A DNA stretch of 64,000 bases from the NCBI RefSeq assembly GCF_001514235.1, contig NZ_KQ948928.1, positions 310,001 through 374,000 of the forward strand. Direction: 5' to 3'. Positions 36,559 through 43,927 of the stretch are shown here, piece after piece; within the stretch, counting starts at the first letter, position 1, and the number at the start of each line of letters is the position of its first letter. This DNA comes from Streptomyces caeruleatus (lineage in GTDB: Bacteria; Actinomycetota; Actinomycetes; Streptomycetales; Streptomycetaceae). The position numbers and the translations under genes are program-made. The notes under the pieces are model-generated. The model had not been told where the DNA came from. It did not search any database and saw only the letters and a list, made by a program, of their open reading frames with translations.

Positions 36559-37764
36559 TCAGTCGAACCAGTCCCCGATCGCGTCGACCGCGTCTCCGGC
36601 CGCGTCGGTGACCTTGCCCGGGTCGATCTCGATCTGGGCGCCGAGCTTGCCGCCCACGCCCAGGCCGACACCGAGGTCGCCGCCGATGACGATCTTGCCG
36701 TCCTTCATCCCGGCGTCGAAGTGGGCCTCGGCGCCGGCCCCGGCCCACGCCTCCGCCGTGCCGCCGACGCCGACACCGGCGACGGAGGCGTGTCCCTCCG
36801 CGGTGGCCTTGGCACCGGCGAAGGCCTCGCCGCCGACGTGGACGCCGTCCGTGCCGATGGAGCCCTTGACGCCGGCCTCGGCGCCCACGTACGCCTCGCC
36901 CTTGCCGGACGCCTCGAAGACGCCGACCCCGTACTTGCCCTCGGCCGTGGCCTGGGCGAGATAGGCCTTGCCGGACGCCTGCGCGGTGGCGTTCCCGTCC
37001 ACGAGGCCCACCCCGGCGGAGGCGTCGACGCCGAGGAGGTTGACGCCGGCCTTGCCGGAGACCTCGCCGCCCGCGAACTCACCGCGGCCCTTGGCCTCGG
37101 CGCCCCACACCTTGGCGTCGGCGGTGACGGACGGGCCGGCCACGGTGACGCCCGGACCCTTGCCCTCGCGCAGTGCCTCCCGCTCCGCCTGCGTCATGTT
37201 CTTGTGGTCGCCCCAGGCCCCGACGGGCCTTGTCTCGGGTGCCCGTTCCAGCTCGGCGCGCTGAATCTTCCTGGACGTCGCGCCGGTGTCGTCCTGCGTC
37301 GCCTCGGAGGCCCAGAAGAGCCAGTCGGGCGCGTTGTCGCCCTCGCCGCCCTGCGCCTTGAACTTCTCGGCCGCCGTGTCGCCCTCGGCCTCGACATGGG
37401 CGCGCGCCGACTCCAGCAGCTGCTCGCCGCCGCTCTCGTCGCCGCCGTCGTACAGCCGGATGGCCTCTTCCGCCTGCCCCTGGGCCCACGCGAGGGCCCT
37501 GGCGTAGCCCCGCAGTGCTTCCGCGGCCGTGCTGAGCGCATCCGAGCCGCGGTACCACTTCTGCTTCTGGCCCGAGAAGTCCTCCCAGAAGGCGTCGCTC
37601 GCCTGGCCGTGCCAGCTGGGAATGCGGACGGAGTCGAGCTCGTCCCCGATGCCGTCGAGGGTCTTCGCGTGGCCGTCGAGCTTGTCCGCGTCGTCCGTGA
37701 GCTTCGACGGGTTGCCCGGGATCAGTTCGCGCGGGTCTCGGGTGGACCCGAGTTGTGCCGCCAT
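36559..37764 (-). CDS. Type VII secretion-type protein: WxG head and Gly/Ala-rich repeat tail
   Basis: The 401 residues have two parts. Residues 1-190 are helical, with the ESX hairpin turn SWHGQASDAFWEDF (W-x-G), as in putative T7SS-secreted substrates. Residues 195-385 are a repeat tail of short Gly/Ala-rich strands (GKAGVNLLGVDASAGVGLVD, GEAYVGAEAGVKG, GGEAFAGAKATAEG, GVGVGGTAEAWAGAGAEA), like a long surface or coat repeat rather than an enzyme. It starts 10 bp after the small WXG100-like gene ends. Its function is unknown; secretion is inferred from the head and the partner. No ESX ATPase is in the window. Confidence 0.68.
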   Translation of the reverse strand: MAAQLGSTRDPRELIPGNPSKLTDDADKLDGHAKTLDGIGDELDSVRIPSWHGQASDAFWEDFSGQKQKWYRGSDALSTAAEALRGYARALAWAQGQAEEAIRLYDGGDESGGEQLLESARAHVEAEGDTAAEKFKAQGGEGDNAPDWLFWASEATQDDTGATSRKIQRAELERAPETRPVGAWGDHKNMTQAEREALREGKGPGVTVAGPSVTADAKVWGAEAKGRGEFAGGEVSGKAGVNLLGVDASAGVGLVDGNATAQASGKAYLAQATAEGKYGVGVFEASGKGEAYVGAEAGVKGSIGTDGVHVGGEAFAGAKATAEGHASVAGVGVGGTAEAWAGAGAEAHFDAGMKDGKIVIGGDLGVGLGVGGKLGAQIEIDPGKVTDAAGDAVDAIGDWFD

Positions 37765-37774
37765 CGCTGCCCCG

Positions 37775-38086
37775 TCAGTAGCCCGGGCCGGCGACCGCGG
37801 GCCCGGTGAAGTGGTTCTGGGACTCCCGCTCGGAGCGCTCGTAGGACGCGGCGTTCTCGTCCAGCTTGGCCGACGAGCTCTCCCCGTCCTCCTTCATCGG
37901 GCTCTTGATGGCCTGCATCCAGGTGGCCATCAGTTGCCCGAACTCCTTGGCCGCGTCCCCGTGGCCGAAGTCCCCGCTCGCTTTGCCGAGTTCGTCCAGC
38001 TTCACCTTGTCGCTCTTGCCCACGGAGTCCTTGATCTTCTTGGAAGCCGACCGCAGTTCGGACGGCTCCACATCGAACTGGCCCAT
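37775..38086 (-). CDS. Small WXG100-like protein (ESX partner)
   Basis: This 103-residue helical protein begins FDVEPSELRSASKKIKDSV, has a turn at GDFGHGDAAKEFGQL and a second long helix. Size and helix-turn-helix shape match WXG100 proteins, but the W-x-G motif is replaced by F-G-H. It likely dimerises with the WxG head of the adjacent 401-residue protein for export. The ATG is well placed and the two genes are 10 bp apart. Confidence 0.72.
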   Translation of the reverse strand: MGQFDVEPSELRSASKKIKDSVGKSDKVKLDELGKASGDFGHGDAAKEFGQLMATWMQAIKSPMKEDGESSSAKLDENAASYERSERESQNHFTGPAVAGPGY

Positions 38087-38110
38087 CCGCTCCCCCCTCT
38101 ACGTCCATGC

Positions 38111-38134
38111 GGGCACGAACGCGCGTCCGTGCCC
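38111..38134 (-). terminator. Hairpin downstream of the DUF3137-like membrane gene
   Basis: GGGCACG (38111-38117) and CGTGCCC (38128-38134) are perfect 7-bp arms around a spacer holding ACGCGCGT. It lies between two leftward genes and probably ends the upstream transcript. Confidence 0.5.
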
Positions 38135-38260
38135 TGATTGTTGAGAACGCAAAGAGGGTCTCCCAATGGCAAAGGCCCAGCGGTACCGGCCCTGGACCTC
38201 ACATGATTCCTACCAGGAAGCTTCATAGCGCGACCGCATGGTGCGCCTCGGGACGGCTGT

Positions 38261-38968
38261 CTACGGCGCCTGCGGAGGACGGGCGGGCGACAGGGATCCC
38301 AAATGGCCTGCGGCGTCGACGAGATACTCAAGGGGCTCGTCGAACGTCTCACCGCTCAGCCTGGTCCGCGAACGCGAGGTGATCAGCTGACCGTCGTGGA
38401 GCCGGAGCGGCAGCTCCAAGGCCCGAGGGTCGGAGGTGAGGAACTCCGCCAGGCCGCCGAGCACTACGGGACGGGCGCGCTCCTCGTCGCGGGAGACGAT
38501 GTGGAAGTCCTTGTCGAGCCGGGGGATTCCGACCTCCATGGCCCGTCCCCGATAGAAGGTGTCGAACCAGCCGTCGCGGTAGATCCGCAGGTCCGGAACG
38601 TCCACGCCCAGGTTCAGGGCCCAGACGGAGTGGACGATGACCTGCGTCGTCTCCGAGTCGACGTCCTTGTTGTAATAGCGGTACTCGAACGCGCGGAAGC
38701 CGAATCCGCGGTACGTGCCGCTGACCACGTTGTCTCCCGTGACGTTGCTGGCCCTGTCCGGGAGCGGCTCGGCCCCCTCGTAGGCGTCGACGAGGCTCGG
38801 CACGCCCTCCTCGTAGGTCCACCCGCGGCTCTCGGCGAACGACCGCAGCAGCGCTGACGCCTCCTCGGACTGACGCCTCTTACGAGCCTTGCCCCGGCGG
38901 TCCCACACGACGAGAGCCACGACGCCGACACACGCCAGCAGGAACAGGACTGCTTCGATTCCACTCAT
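38261..38968 (-). CDS. Single-pass membrane protein with DUF3137-like domain
   Basis: The 235 residues start with one hydrophobic segment (IEAVLFLLACVGVVALVVW) followed by RRGKARKRR, so the bulk is cytoplasmic. The soluble part has FAESRGWTYEE, GTYRGFGFRAFEYRYY and a C-terminal RSRTRLSGE, reminiscent of DUF3137-type domains. Function is unknown. It is followed, toward lower coordinates, by the type VII-like genes. Confidence 0.65.
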   Translation of the reverse strand: MSGIEAVLFLLACVGVVALVVWDRRGKARKRRQSEEASALLRSFAESRGWTYEEGVPSLVDAYEGAEPLPDRASNVTGDNVVSGTYRGFGFRAFEYRYYNKDVDSETTQVIVHSVWALNLGVDVPDLRIYRDGWFDTFYRGRAMEVGIPRLDKDFHIVSRDEERARPVVLGGLAEFLTSDPRALELPLRLHDGQLITSRSRTRLSGETFDEPLEYLVDAAGHLGSLSPARPPQAP

Positions 38969-39096
38969 GGCGCCAGCATCCCCCGTGGCCCCTCTGTGGG
39001 CCCGACCCCCCGGCGCTCCATCACAATCCGCACCTCGCGGTCACACATTTCCCCCGCGCCCGCCGCAACGGTCCAGCGGGCGGGGCCCGCTCCGGC

Positions 39097-39417
39097 TCAG
39101 GAGGCCGTCTCGTCGACCTTGATGTCGTAGTGGATCGTGCTGCCCTCGACGGAGGTGACCTTGACGGTGACGCCGAAGCTGGTGCCGTCGGTCGCGGTGA
39201 GCTTGCAGCGCAGCGAGGTGCCGACCTTGCCGGCGAGGTCCTCGGGGCAGGTGACGTCCGGCTTCGGCTGGCCCGTCTGCGCGGCGAGCTTCTCCGCCAC
39301 CGAGTTCGCCACCTCGTCCTTGGCCAGCTTGGCCTCCGAGGAGCAGCCCACCAGCAGCGCGGCGGCGGCTGCGGCGGCGAGGCTCCACGAGGCCAAGGAA
39401 GAGAAGGACTTGGGCAT
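39097..39417 (-). CDS. DUF4333 lipoprotein
   Basis: This 106-residue lipoprotein has the lipobox LLVGC (Cys25). The mature part matches the actinobacterial DUF4333 pattern: VANSVAEKLAAQTG, then CPEDLAGKVGTSLRCKLTA with two Cys that probably form a disulfide, and a closing Val/Thr-rich sheet. It is exposed at the cell surface; function unknown. Confidence 0.78.
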   Translation of the reverse strand: MPKSFSSLASWSLAAAAAAALLVGCSSEAKLAKDEVANSVAEKLAAQTGQPKPDVTCPEDLAGKVGTSLRCKLTATDGTSFGVTVKVTSVEGSTIHYDIKVDETAS

Positions 39418-39771
39418 GACGGCTCCGTTCGAGGCGGGAGGAGGGTGACGGCCGGAAGGCGAGGCTCGTCAGTGCGACTGTCTATCAGCCCTGGCCGCCC
39501 GCCTGGCGGATCTTCACATCCTCCCGCTCCGGCCCGCGAGTGATCTTCACCTGCCTTGGCCCCGGGCGGGTCGTTCCGGGTGCCGTACATGGACAGCGCC
39601 CGCCGACGGAACGTTCCGTCGGCGGGCGCCTGAAGGTCGTAAACCAGTCGGCCCAGTGAAGGATCCGGTCCACGACAGGTGAGGGACGCGGGCGGGATCG
39701 GCGGCCGATCCCGTGCACGTCGGTGGATGGTCGGGGTCAGGGAAGTGGTCGAGGCCGGTGGCTGACCGGCG
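39418..39771. other. Non-coding gap between the DUF4333 gene and whiI
   Basis: No convincing gene lies here. At 39596-39629 there is a perfect 34-bp palindrome without a loop (arms GCGCCCGCCGACGGAAC and GTTCCGTCGGCGGGCGC), which on the minus strand lies about 140 bp after whiI and is its likely terminator. The rest should hold the promoter of the DUF4333 gene. Confidence 0.6.
39596..39629 (-). terminator. Perfect 34-bp palindrome, probable terminator of whiI
   Basis: The two 17-nt halves, GCGCCCGCCGACGGAAC and GTTCCGTCGGCGGGCGC, are exact complements with no spacer. As RNA it would form a stem with a tight loop at the AACGTT centre. Confidence 0.65.
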
Positions 39772-40434
39772 TCAGTGGATGATGCCGGTCCGCAGGGCCA
39801 CGGCGACCATGCCGGCGCGGTCACCGGTGCCGAGCTTGCGGGCGATGCGGGCGAGGTGGCTCTTGACGGTCAGTGCGGACAGGCCCATCGAGACGCCGAT
39901 GGCCTTGTTCGACTGGCCCTCCGCCACCAGCCGCAGCACCTCGACCTCACGACCGGACAGCTCGCGGTAGCCGCCCGGGTGGCTCGGGGCACCCGGGTGG
40001 CGACGGTGCATACGGGCGGCGGCGGCGCCGATGGGGGCGGCACCGGGCCGGGTGGGGAGCCCGACGTTGGTGCGGGTGCCGGTGACGACGTAACCCTTCA
40101 CGCCACCGGCGAGAGCGTTGCGTACGGCACCGATGTCGTCGGCCGCGGACAGGGCGAGGCCGTTCGGCCAGCCCGCGGCGCGGGTCTCGGACAGGAGGGT
40201 CAGGCCGGAGCCGTCGGGCAGATGGACGTCGGCGACACAGATGTCGCGGGGGTTGCCGATGCGGGGACGAGCCTCCGCGATGGACGAGGCCTCGATGACG
40301 TCGCGCACACCGAGCGCCCAGAGGTGCCGGGTGACGGTGGAGCGGACGCGTGGATCGGCCACGACCACCATGGCGGTCGGCTTGTTCGGGCGGTAGGCGA
40401 CCAGGCTTGCGGGCTGCTCGAGGAGAACGGACAC
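39772..40434 (-). CDS. whiI: Atypical response regulator WhiI (sporulation)
   Basis: The 220 residues contain an N-terminal receiver domain and a C-terminal LuxR/NarL helix-turn-helix (YRELSGREVEVLRLVAEGQSN ... TVKSHLARIARKLG). The receiver keeps the phospho-site Asp in CVADVHLPDGSG and Lys in GVKGYVV, but the N-terminal acidic pair is reduced to one Asp (VVVADPRV), and no sensor kinase is adjacent. Size, degenerate pocket and neighbours (DUF3000, then hemE) match WhiI of S. coelicolor, needed for septation and spore maturation in aerial hyphae. The GTG start has AGGAGG just upstream. Confidence 0.9.
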   Translation of the reverse strand: MSVLLEQPASLVAYRPNKPTAMVVVADPRVRSTVTRHLWALGVRDVIEASSIAEARPRIGNPRDICVADVHLPDGSGLTLLSETRAAGWPNGLALSAADDIGAVRNALAGGVKGYVVTGTRTNVGLPTRPGAAPIGAAAARMHRRHPGAPSHPGGYRELSGREVEVLRLVAEGQSNKAIGVSMGLSALTVKSHLARIARKLGTGDRAGMVAVALRTGIIH

Positions 40435-40624
40435 CAGGCCTCCTGGGTGCGGGGACGGCTTTCAAGGTCACAGTCGTCTTCGGCACCAAACCTCTGGCCC
40501 TTTAGGGAAAGATCACGATTTAGTGAGTAACAATCGGGGCAATTCGGACGCGTGGTCGATCGTTCGGCGAGCAAAACGGTTCGATCATGGACTGATTCCT
40601 GACCGAAAGTGGCCGTATCGACAA

Positions 40625-40648
40625 AGTGACGGTCAAGTCACCGTCACT
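40625..40648 (-). terminator. Hairpin downstream of the DUF3000 gene
   Basis: AGTGACGGT (40625-40633) and ACCGTCACT (40640-40648) are perfect 9-bp arms with a 6-nt loop, 32 bp past the DUF3000 stop on the minus strand. It separates that gene from the whiI promoter region. Confidence 0.7.
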
Positions 40649-40680
40649 GGTGTCACGTCGTCGACAGCTATGAGCAGCGG

Positions 40681-41358
40681 TCAGTGGGACTGCGGGTCAC
40701 GGCGCTGCGGCAGCGTCACCACCGAGGCGTCCCCAGGACCCGCCGGCGGCAGCCCCGCGACCTGGGCGAGCAGATCGCACCAGGACGCCAGATGGGCCGC
40801 GGTGTCCGGCACGCCGCCCAGGCCCTCGCGCGGAGTCCAGGAGGCCCGGATCTCGATCTGCGAGGCCGCCGGGCGCTCGGAAAGACCGCCGAAGTAGTGG
40901 GAGCTCGCCCGCGTCACGGTGCCGCTCGGCTCCCCGTACGACAGCCCGCGCGCCTGGAGCGCACCGGTCAGCCAGGACCAGCACACGTCGGGCAGCAGCG
41001 GGTCGACGGCCATCTCCGGCTCCAGCTCCGCCCGCACCAGGGTCACCAGCCGGAAGGAGCCCCGCCAGGCGTCGTGGCCCGCCGGATCGTGCAGCAGCAC
41101 CAGCCGGCCGTCGGCCAGGTCCTCGTCGCCGTCGACGACGGCCGCCTCCAGCGCGTACGCGTACGGAGCCAGCCGCTGGGGCGCCTTGGTCTGCTCGACC
41201 TCGATCTGCGGCCGCAGCCGGCTGCCGCGCAGGGCGTCGACCGCCGCACGGAACGCCGGCGGAGCCGTACTCTTCGAATGCCGGTCCGCCTCCCCGCTGT
41301 CCTTCGCGTCGTCCATCCCGCCAGTACCGTCCGACAGTCGTTCCTGAGCCGCAGCCAT
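40681..41358 (-). CDS. DUF3000 family protein
   Basis: About 225 residues, soluble, with the DUF3000 pattern PPAFRAAVDALRGSRLRPQI, then RLAPYAYALEA, WRGSFRLVTLVRAELEPEM and DPLLPDVCWSWLTGAL. It is conserved in actinobacteria but has no known function. It is divergent from hemE across about 100 bp, as in other Streptomyces. I chose the ATG at 41358; a second ATG at 41316 (MDDAKDSG) is equally possible, and neither has a good ribosome site. Confidence 0.82.
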   Translation of the reverse strand: MAAAQERLSDGTGGMDDAKDSGEADRHSKSTAPPAFRAAVDALRGSRLRPQIEVEQTKAPQRLAPYAYALEAAVVDGDEDLADGRLVLLHDPAGHDAWRGSFRLVTLVRAELEPEMAVDPLLPDVCWSWLTGALQARGLSYGEPSGTVTRASSHYFGGLSERPAASQIEIRASWTPREGLGGVPDTAAHLASWCDLLAQVAGLPPAGPGDASVVTLPQRRDPQSH

Positions 41359-41462
41359 GCCGGGAAGATTAAGGGGAACCGGGCCTTCGTGCAGGGAGAG
41401 ACACCCGGACAACACCCCAACCCCGGCGTCGGGCCCGATGCGGCCGTGCGAGACTTGGCCCC

Positions 41463-42518
41463 GTGAGTGCCAACCAGACGCCGCCGACCGCCACGTACGA
41501 CTCCGCTTTCCTCAAGGCGTGCAGGCGCGAACCAGTGCCGCACACGCCGGTGTGGTTCATGCGGCAGGCCGGGCGCTCCCTGCCCGAGTACCGCAAGGTG
41601 CGCGAGGGCATCCCGATGCTCGAGTCCTGCATGCGGCCCGAGCTGGTCACCGAGATCACCCTCCAGCCCGTGCGCAGGCACGACGTGGACGCGGCGATCT
41701 ACTTCAGCGACATCGTCGTCCCCCTCAAGGCCATCGGCATCGACCTCGACATCAAGCCCGGCGTCGGCCCGGTCGTCGAGAACCCGATCCGCACCCGCGC
41801 CGACCTCGCCCAGCTGCGCGACCTGACCCCCGAGGACGTCTCCTACGTCACCGAGGCCATCGGCCTGCTCACCCGCGAGCTCGGCGCCACCCCGCTCATC
41901 GGTTTCGCCGGCGCCCCTTTCACCCTCGCGAGTTACCTCGTCGAGGGCGGCCCGTCCCGCACGTACGAGAACTCCAAGGCCATGATGTACGGCGACCCGG
42001 AGCTCTGGGCCGACCTGCTCGACCGTCTCGCGGACATCACGGCCGCCTTCCTCAAGGTGCAGATCGAGGCCGGCGCCTCCGCCGTCCAGCTCTTCGACTC
42101 CTGGGTCGGCTCGCTCGCCCCCGCCGACTACCGGCGCTCGGTGATGCCGGCCTCGGCGAAGGTCTTCGAGGCCGTCGCCGGTTACGGCGTCCCGCGCATC
42201 CACTTCGGCGTCGGCACCGGCGAGCTTCTGAACCTCATGGGCGAGGCCGGCGCGGACGTCGTCGGCGTCGACTGGCGCGTCCCCCTCGACGAGGCCGCCC
42301 GCCGCGTCGGCCCCGGCAAGGCGCTCCAGGGCAACCTCGACCCGACCGTCCTGTTCGCCACCCCCGAGGCGGTCGAGGCCAAGACCCGCGAGGTCCTCGA
42401 CGCGGCGGCGGGCCTGGAGGGCCACGTCTTCAACCTCGGCCACGGCGTCATGCCGTCCACCGACCCGGACGCGCTGACCCGGCTCGTCGAGTACGTCCAC
42501 ACGCAGACGGCTCGCTGA
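41463..42518 (+). CDS. hemE: Uroporphyrinogen decarboxylase
   Basis: This 351-residue enzyme decarboxylates the four acetate groups of uroporphyrinogen III to give coproporphyrinogen III in heme synthesis. Signatures: TPVWFMRQAGRSLPEYR (substrate-binding Arg), the catalytic Asp in AIYFSDIVVP, GFAGAPFTLASYLVEGG, LFDSWVGSL, and NLGHGVMPSTDP with the conserved His. The GTG start lacks a ribosome site and may be leaderless. Together with hemG and hemQ 4-6 kb downstream, it supplies heme by the coproporphyrin route. Confidence 0.96.
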   Translation: MSANQTPPTATYDSAFLKACRREPVPHTPVWFMRQAGRSLPEYRKVREGIPMLESCMRPELVTEITLQPVRRHDVDAAIYFSDIVVPLKAIGIDLDIKPGVGPVVENPIRTRADLAQLRDLTPEDVSYVTEAIGLLTRELGATPLIGFAGAPFTLASYLVEGGPSRTYENSKAMMYGDPELWADLLDRLADITAAFLKVQIEAGASAVQLFDSWVGSLAPADYRRSVMPASAKVFEAVAGYGVPRIHFGVGTGELLNLMGEAGADVVGVDWRVPLDEAARRVGPGKALQGNLDPTVLFATPEAVEAKTREVLDAAAGLEGHVFNLGHGVMPSTDPDALTRLVEYVHTQTAR

Positions 42519-42524
42519 CGACGC

Positions 42525-43346
42525 TCACCACGTGTGGGGCCGCGCCCTCCTGCCGAACAGCAGGCCGCGCGGCTCCGGTGGCGGCGGCGTCCCCGGCTTG
42601 AGAGGCCAGGCGAGCGCCATCCCGGCCAGGAAGCCCACGATGTGCGCCGCGTACGCCACGGTGCCCGCGTCGGAGACGCCCTCCCCGTTCGAGTACACCG
42701 CCTGCAGCACGAACCAGAAGCCCAGCACCAGCCAGGCCGGCAGCCGCAGCGGCAGGAAGACCAGGAACGGGACGAGGACCCACACCCTGGCCCTCGGATA
42801 CAGCACGAGATAGGCGCCCAGTACGCCCGCGATGGCCCCTGAGGCGCCGATCAGCGGGTCGGCCGAGTCGTCGTTGAGGAACGCGAAGCCGTACGACGCC
42901 GCGTAGCCGCAGACGACGTAGAAGAGGAAGTACCGCACATGGCCCATGCGGTCCTCGATGTTGTTGCCGAAGATCAGCAGGAACAGCATGTTGCCCAGCA
43001 GATGCAGCCAACCGCCGTGCAGGAACAGGGCGGTGAAGACCGACAGCGCCGGGGACTTGTCGTAGTCAGGCGGGCCGACCACACAGCCGGGGCCGTGCGG
43101 TCCGACGGCGACGTCGCCGGTGGGGACCACGCCCGGCAGCTGGTCGTGGACCAACTCCCTCGGCACCGCCGCGTAATGGTCCAGGAACGCGTGCAGATGG
43201 CACGTCTGGGCGAGGCCGCTCTCACCGGCCACGGATCCGGCTATGCCGGGCGTGGACAGGAAGACGAGGACGTTCGCGGCGATCAGTGCGTATGTCACCC
43301 AAGGGGTGCGGCGCACCGGGTTCACATCATGGACGGGGATGACCAC
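42525..43346 (-). CDS. Rhomboid-family intramembrane serine protease
   Basis: This 273-residue membrane protein has six or more helices. Rhomboid signatures are all present: FLHGGWLHLLGNMLFL, the catalytic Ser in GASGAIAGVLGAY, and the catalytic His in AHIVGFLAGM. It should cut within the membrane near the N-terminus of other membrane proteins. A roughly 80-residue loop with two Cys lies between the first helix and the core. It converges on hemE with only 6 bp between stops. Confidence 0.9.
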   Translation of the reverse strand: MVIPVHDVNPVRRTPWVTYALIAANVLVFLSTPGIAGSVAGESGLAQTCHLHAFLDHYAAVPRELVHDQLPGVVPTGDVAVGPHGPGCVVGPPDYDKSPALSVFTALFLHGGWLHLLGNMLFLLIFGNNIEDRMGHVRYFLFYVVCGYAASYGFAFLNDDSADPLIGASGAIAGVLGAYLVLYPRARVWVLVPFLVFLPLRLPAWLVLGFWFVLQAVYSNGEGVSDAGTVAYAAHIVGFLAGMALAWPLKPGTPPPPEPRGLLFGRRARPHTW

Positions 43347-43471
43347 GAGGTTCTTCTGCCCTGGATACGTCCGGCGAACCGGTGAACGTCGCCGTCCGGG
43401 TGTGCGTATCTCCTCTCAACCGCCCGCGGCACGGGGAAGGCGGGTCGCGGGGTCTACGTGAGGAACAGGCG

Positions 43472-43807
43472 ATGAACGACCGAGTTACTCCTGCGATGCA
43501 CGCGTTGCCCGACGGGGAGGCCGAACTCTCGGTGGTGGTGCGGCTGCCGTGGGAAGACGTGGCCCGGCTGGGGCAGGAGGCGGGGCGGCTCGCCGCGCAG
43601 ATGCAGCGGCCGGTGACGCTGGACGAGGCGGTGAGTCATCGGTTGCGGTCCGTGCGGGGGGCTGCGCATGCGAAGCCGGCGGGGGAGCAGCCGGCTGCGG
43701 CGGCCGCGATGCCGCCGAGTGTGAGCGCGTCGGTGTCGTCGTTGCCTTCGCGGCCGCCGGCTGAGCAGGCTCGGCAGGCCATTGAGAGGATCAACGGATC
43801 CGCCTAG
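43472..43807 (+). CDS. Small conserved actinobacterial protein, unknown function
   Basis: The 111 residues have a helical front half (WEDVARLGQEAGRLAAQMQRPVT LDEAV broken by a short turn) and a disordered Ala/Pro/Ser-rich tail ending AEQARQAIERINGSA. No domain is recognised. The ATG has GAGGAA about 7 bases upstream, and codon bias is typical, so I consider it real. Confidence 0.6.
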   Translation: MNDRVTPAMHALPDGEAELSVVVRLPWEDVARLGQEAGRLAAQMQRPVTLDEAVSHRLRSVRGAAHAKPAGEQPAAAAAMPPSVSASVSSLPSRPPAEQARQAIERINGSA

Positions 43808-43852
43808 TCGCCGTGGGGGTGTGGGGTGTTCGGCGGGTGCGGGCCGTGTGTG

Positions 43853-43914
43853 GCTTGTCGCGCCCGCGCGGCGGAGCCGCACATCGATACAGCCCCGCGC
43901 CCCTGAGGGGGGTG
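43853..43914. repeat. Dispersed intergenic repeat, member 5 (single copy of the 63-bp unit type)
   Basis: It holds CGCCCGCGCGGCGGAGCCGC followed by CATCGATACAGCCCCGCGC, close to the unit of the array at 4813-5021 (CGTGCCCGCGCGGCGGTGGC ... CATAGCCCCGCGCTCC). It lies between convergent genes. Confidence 0.7.
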
Positions 43915-43927
43915 CCGGCGCCGCCCG

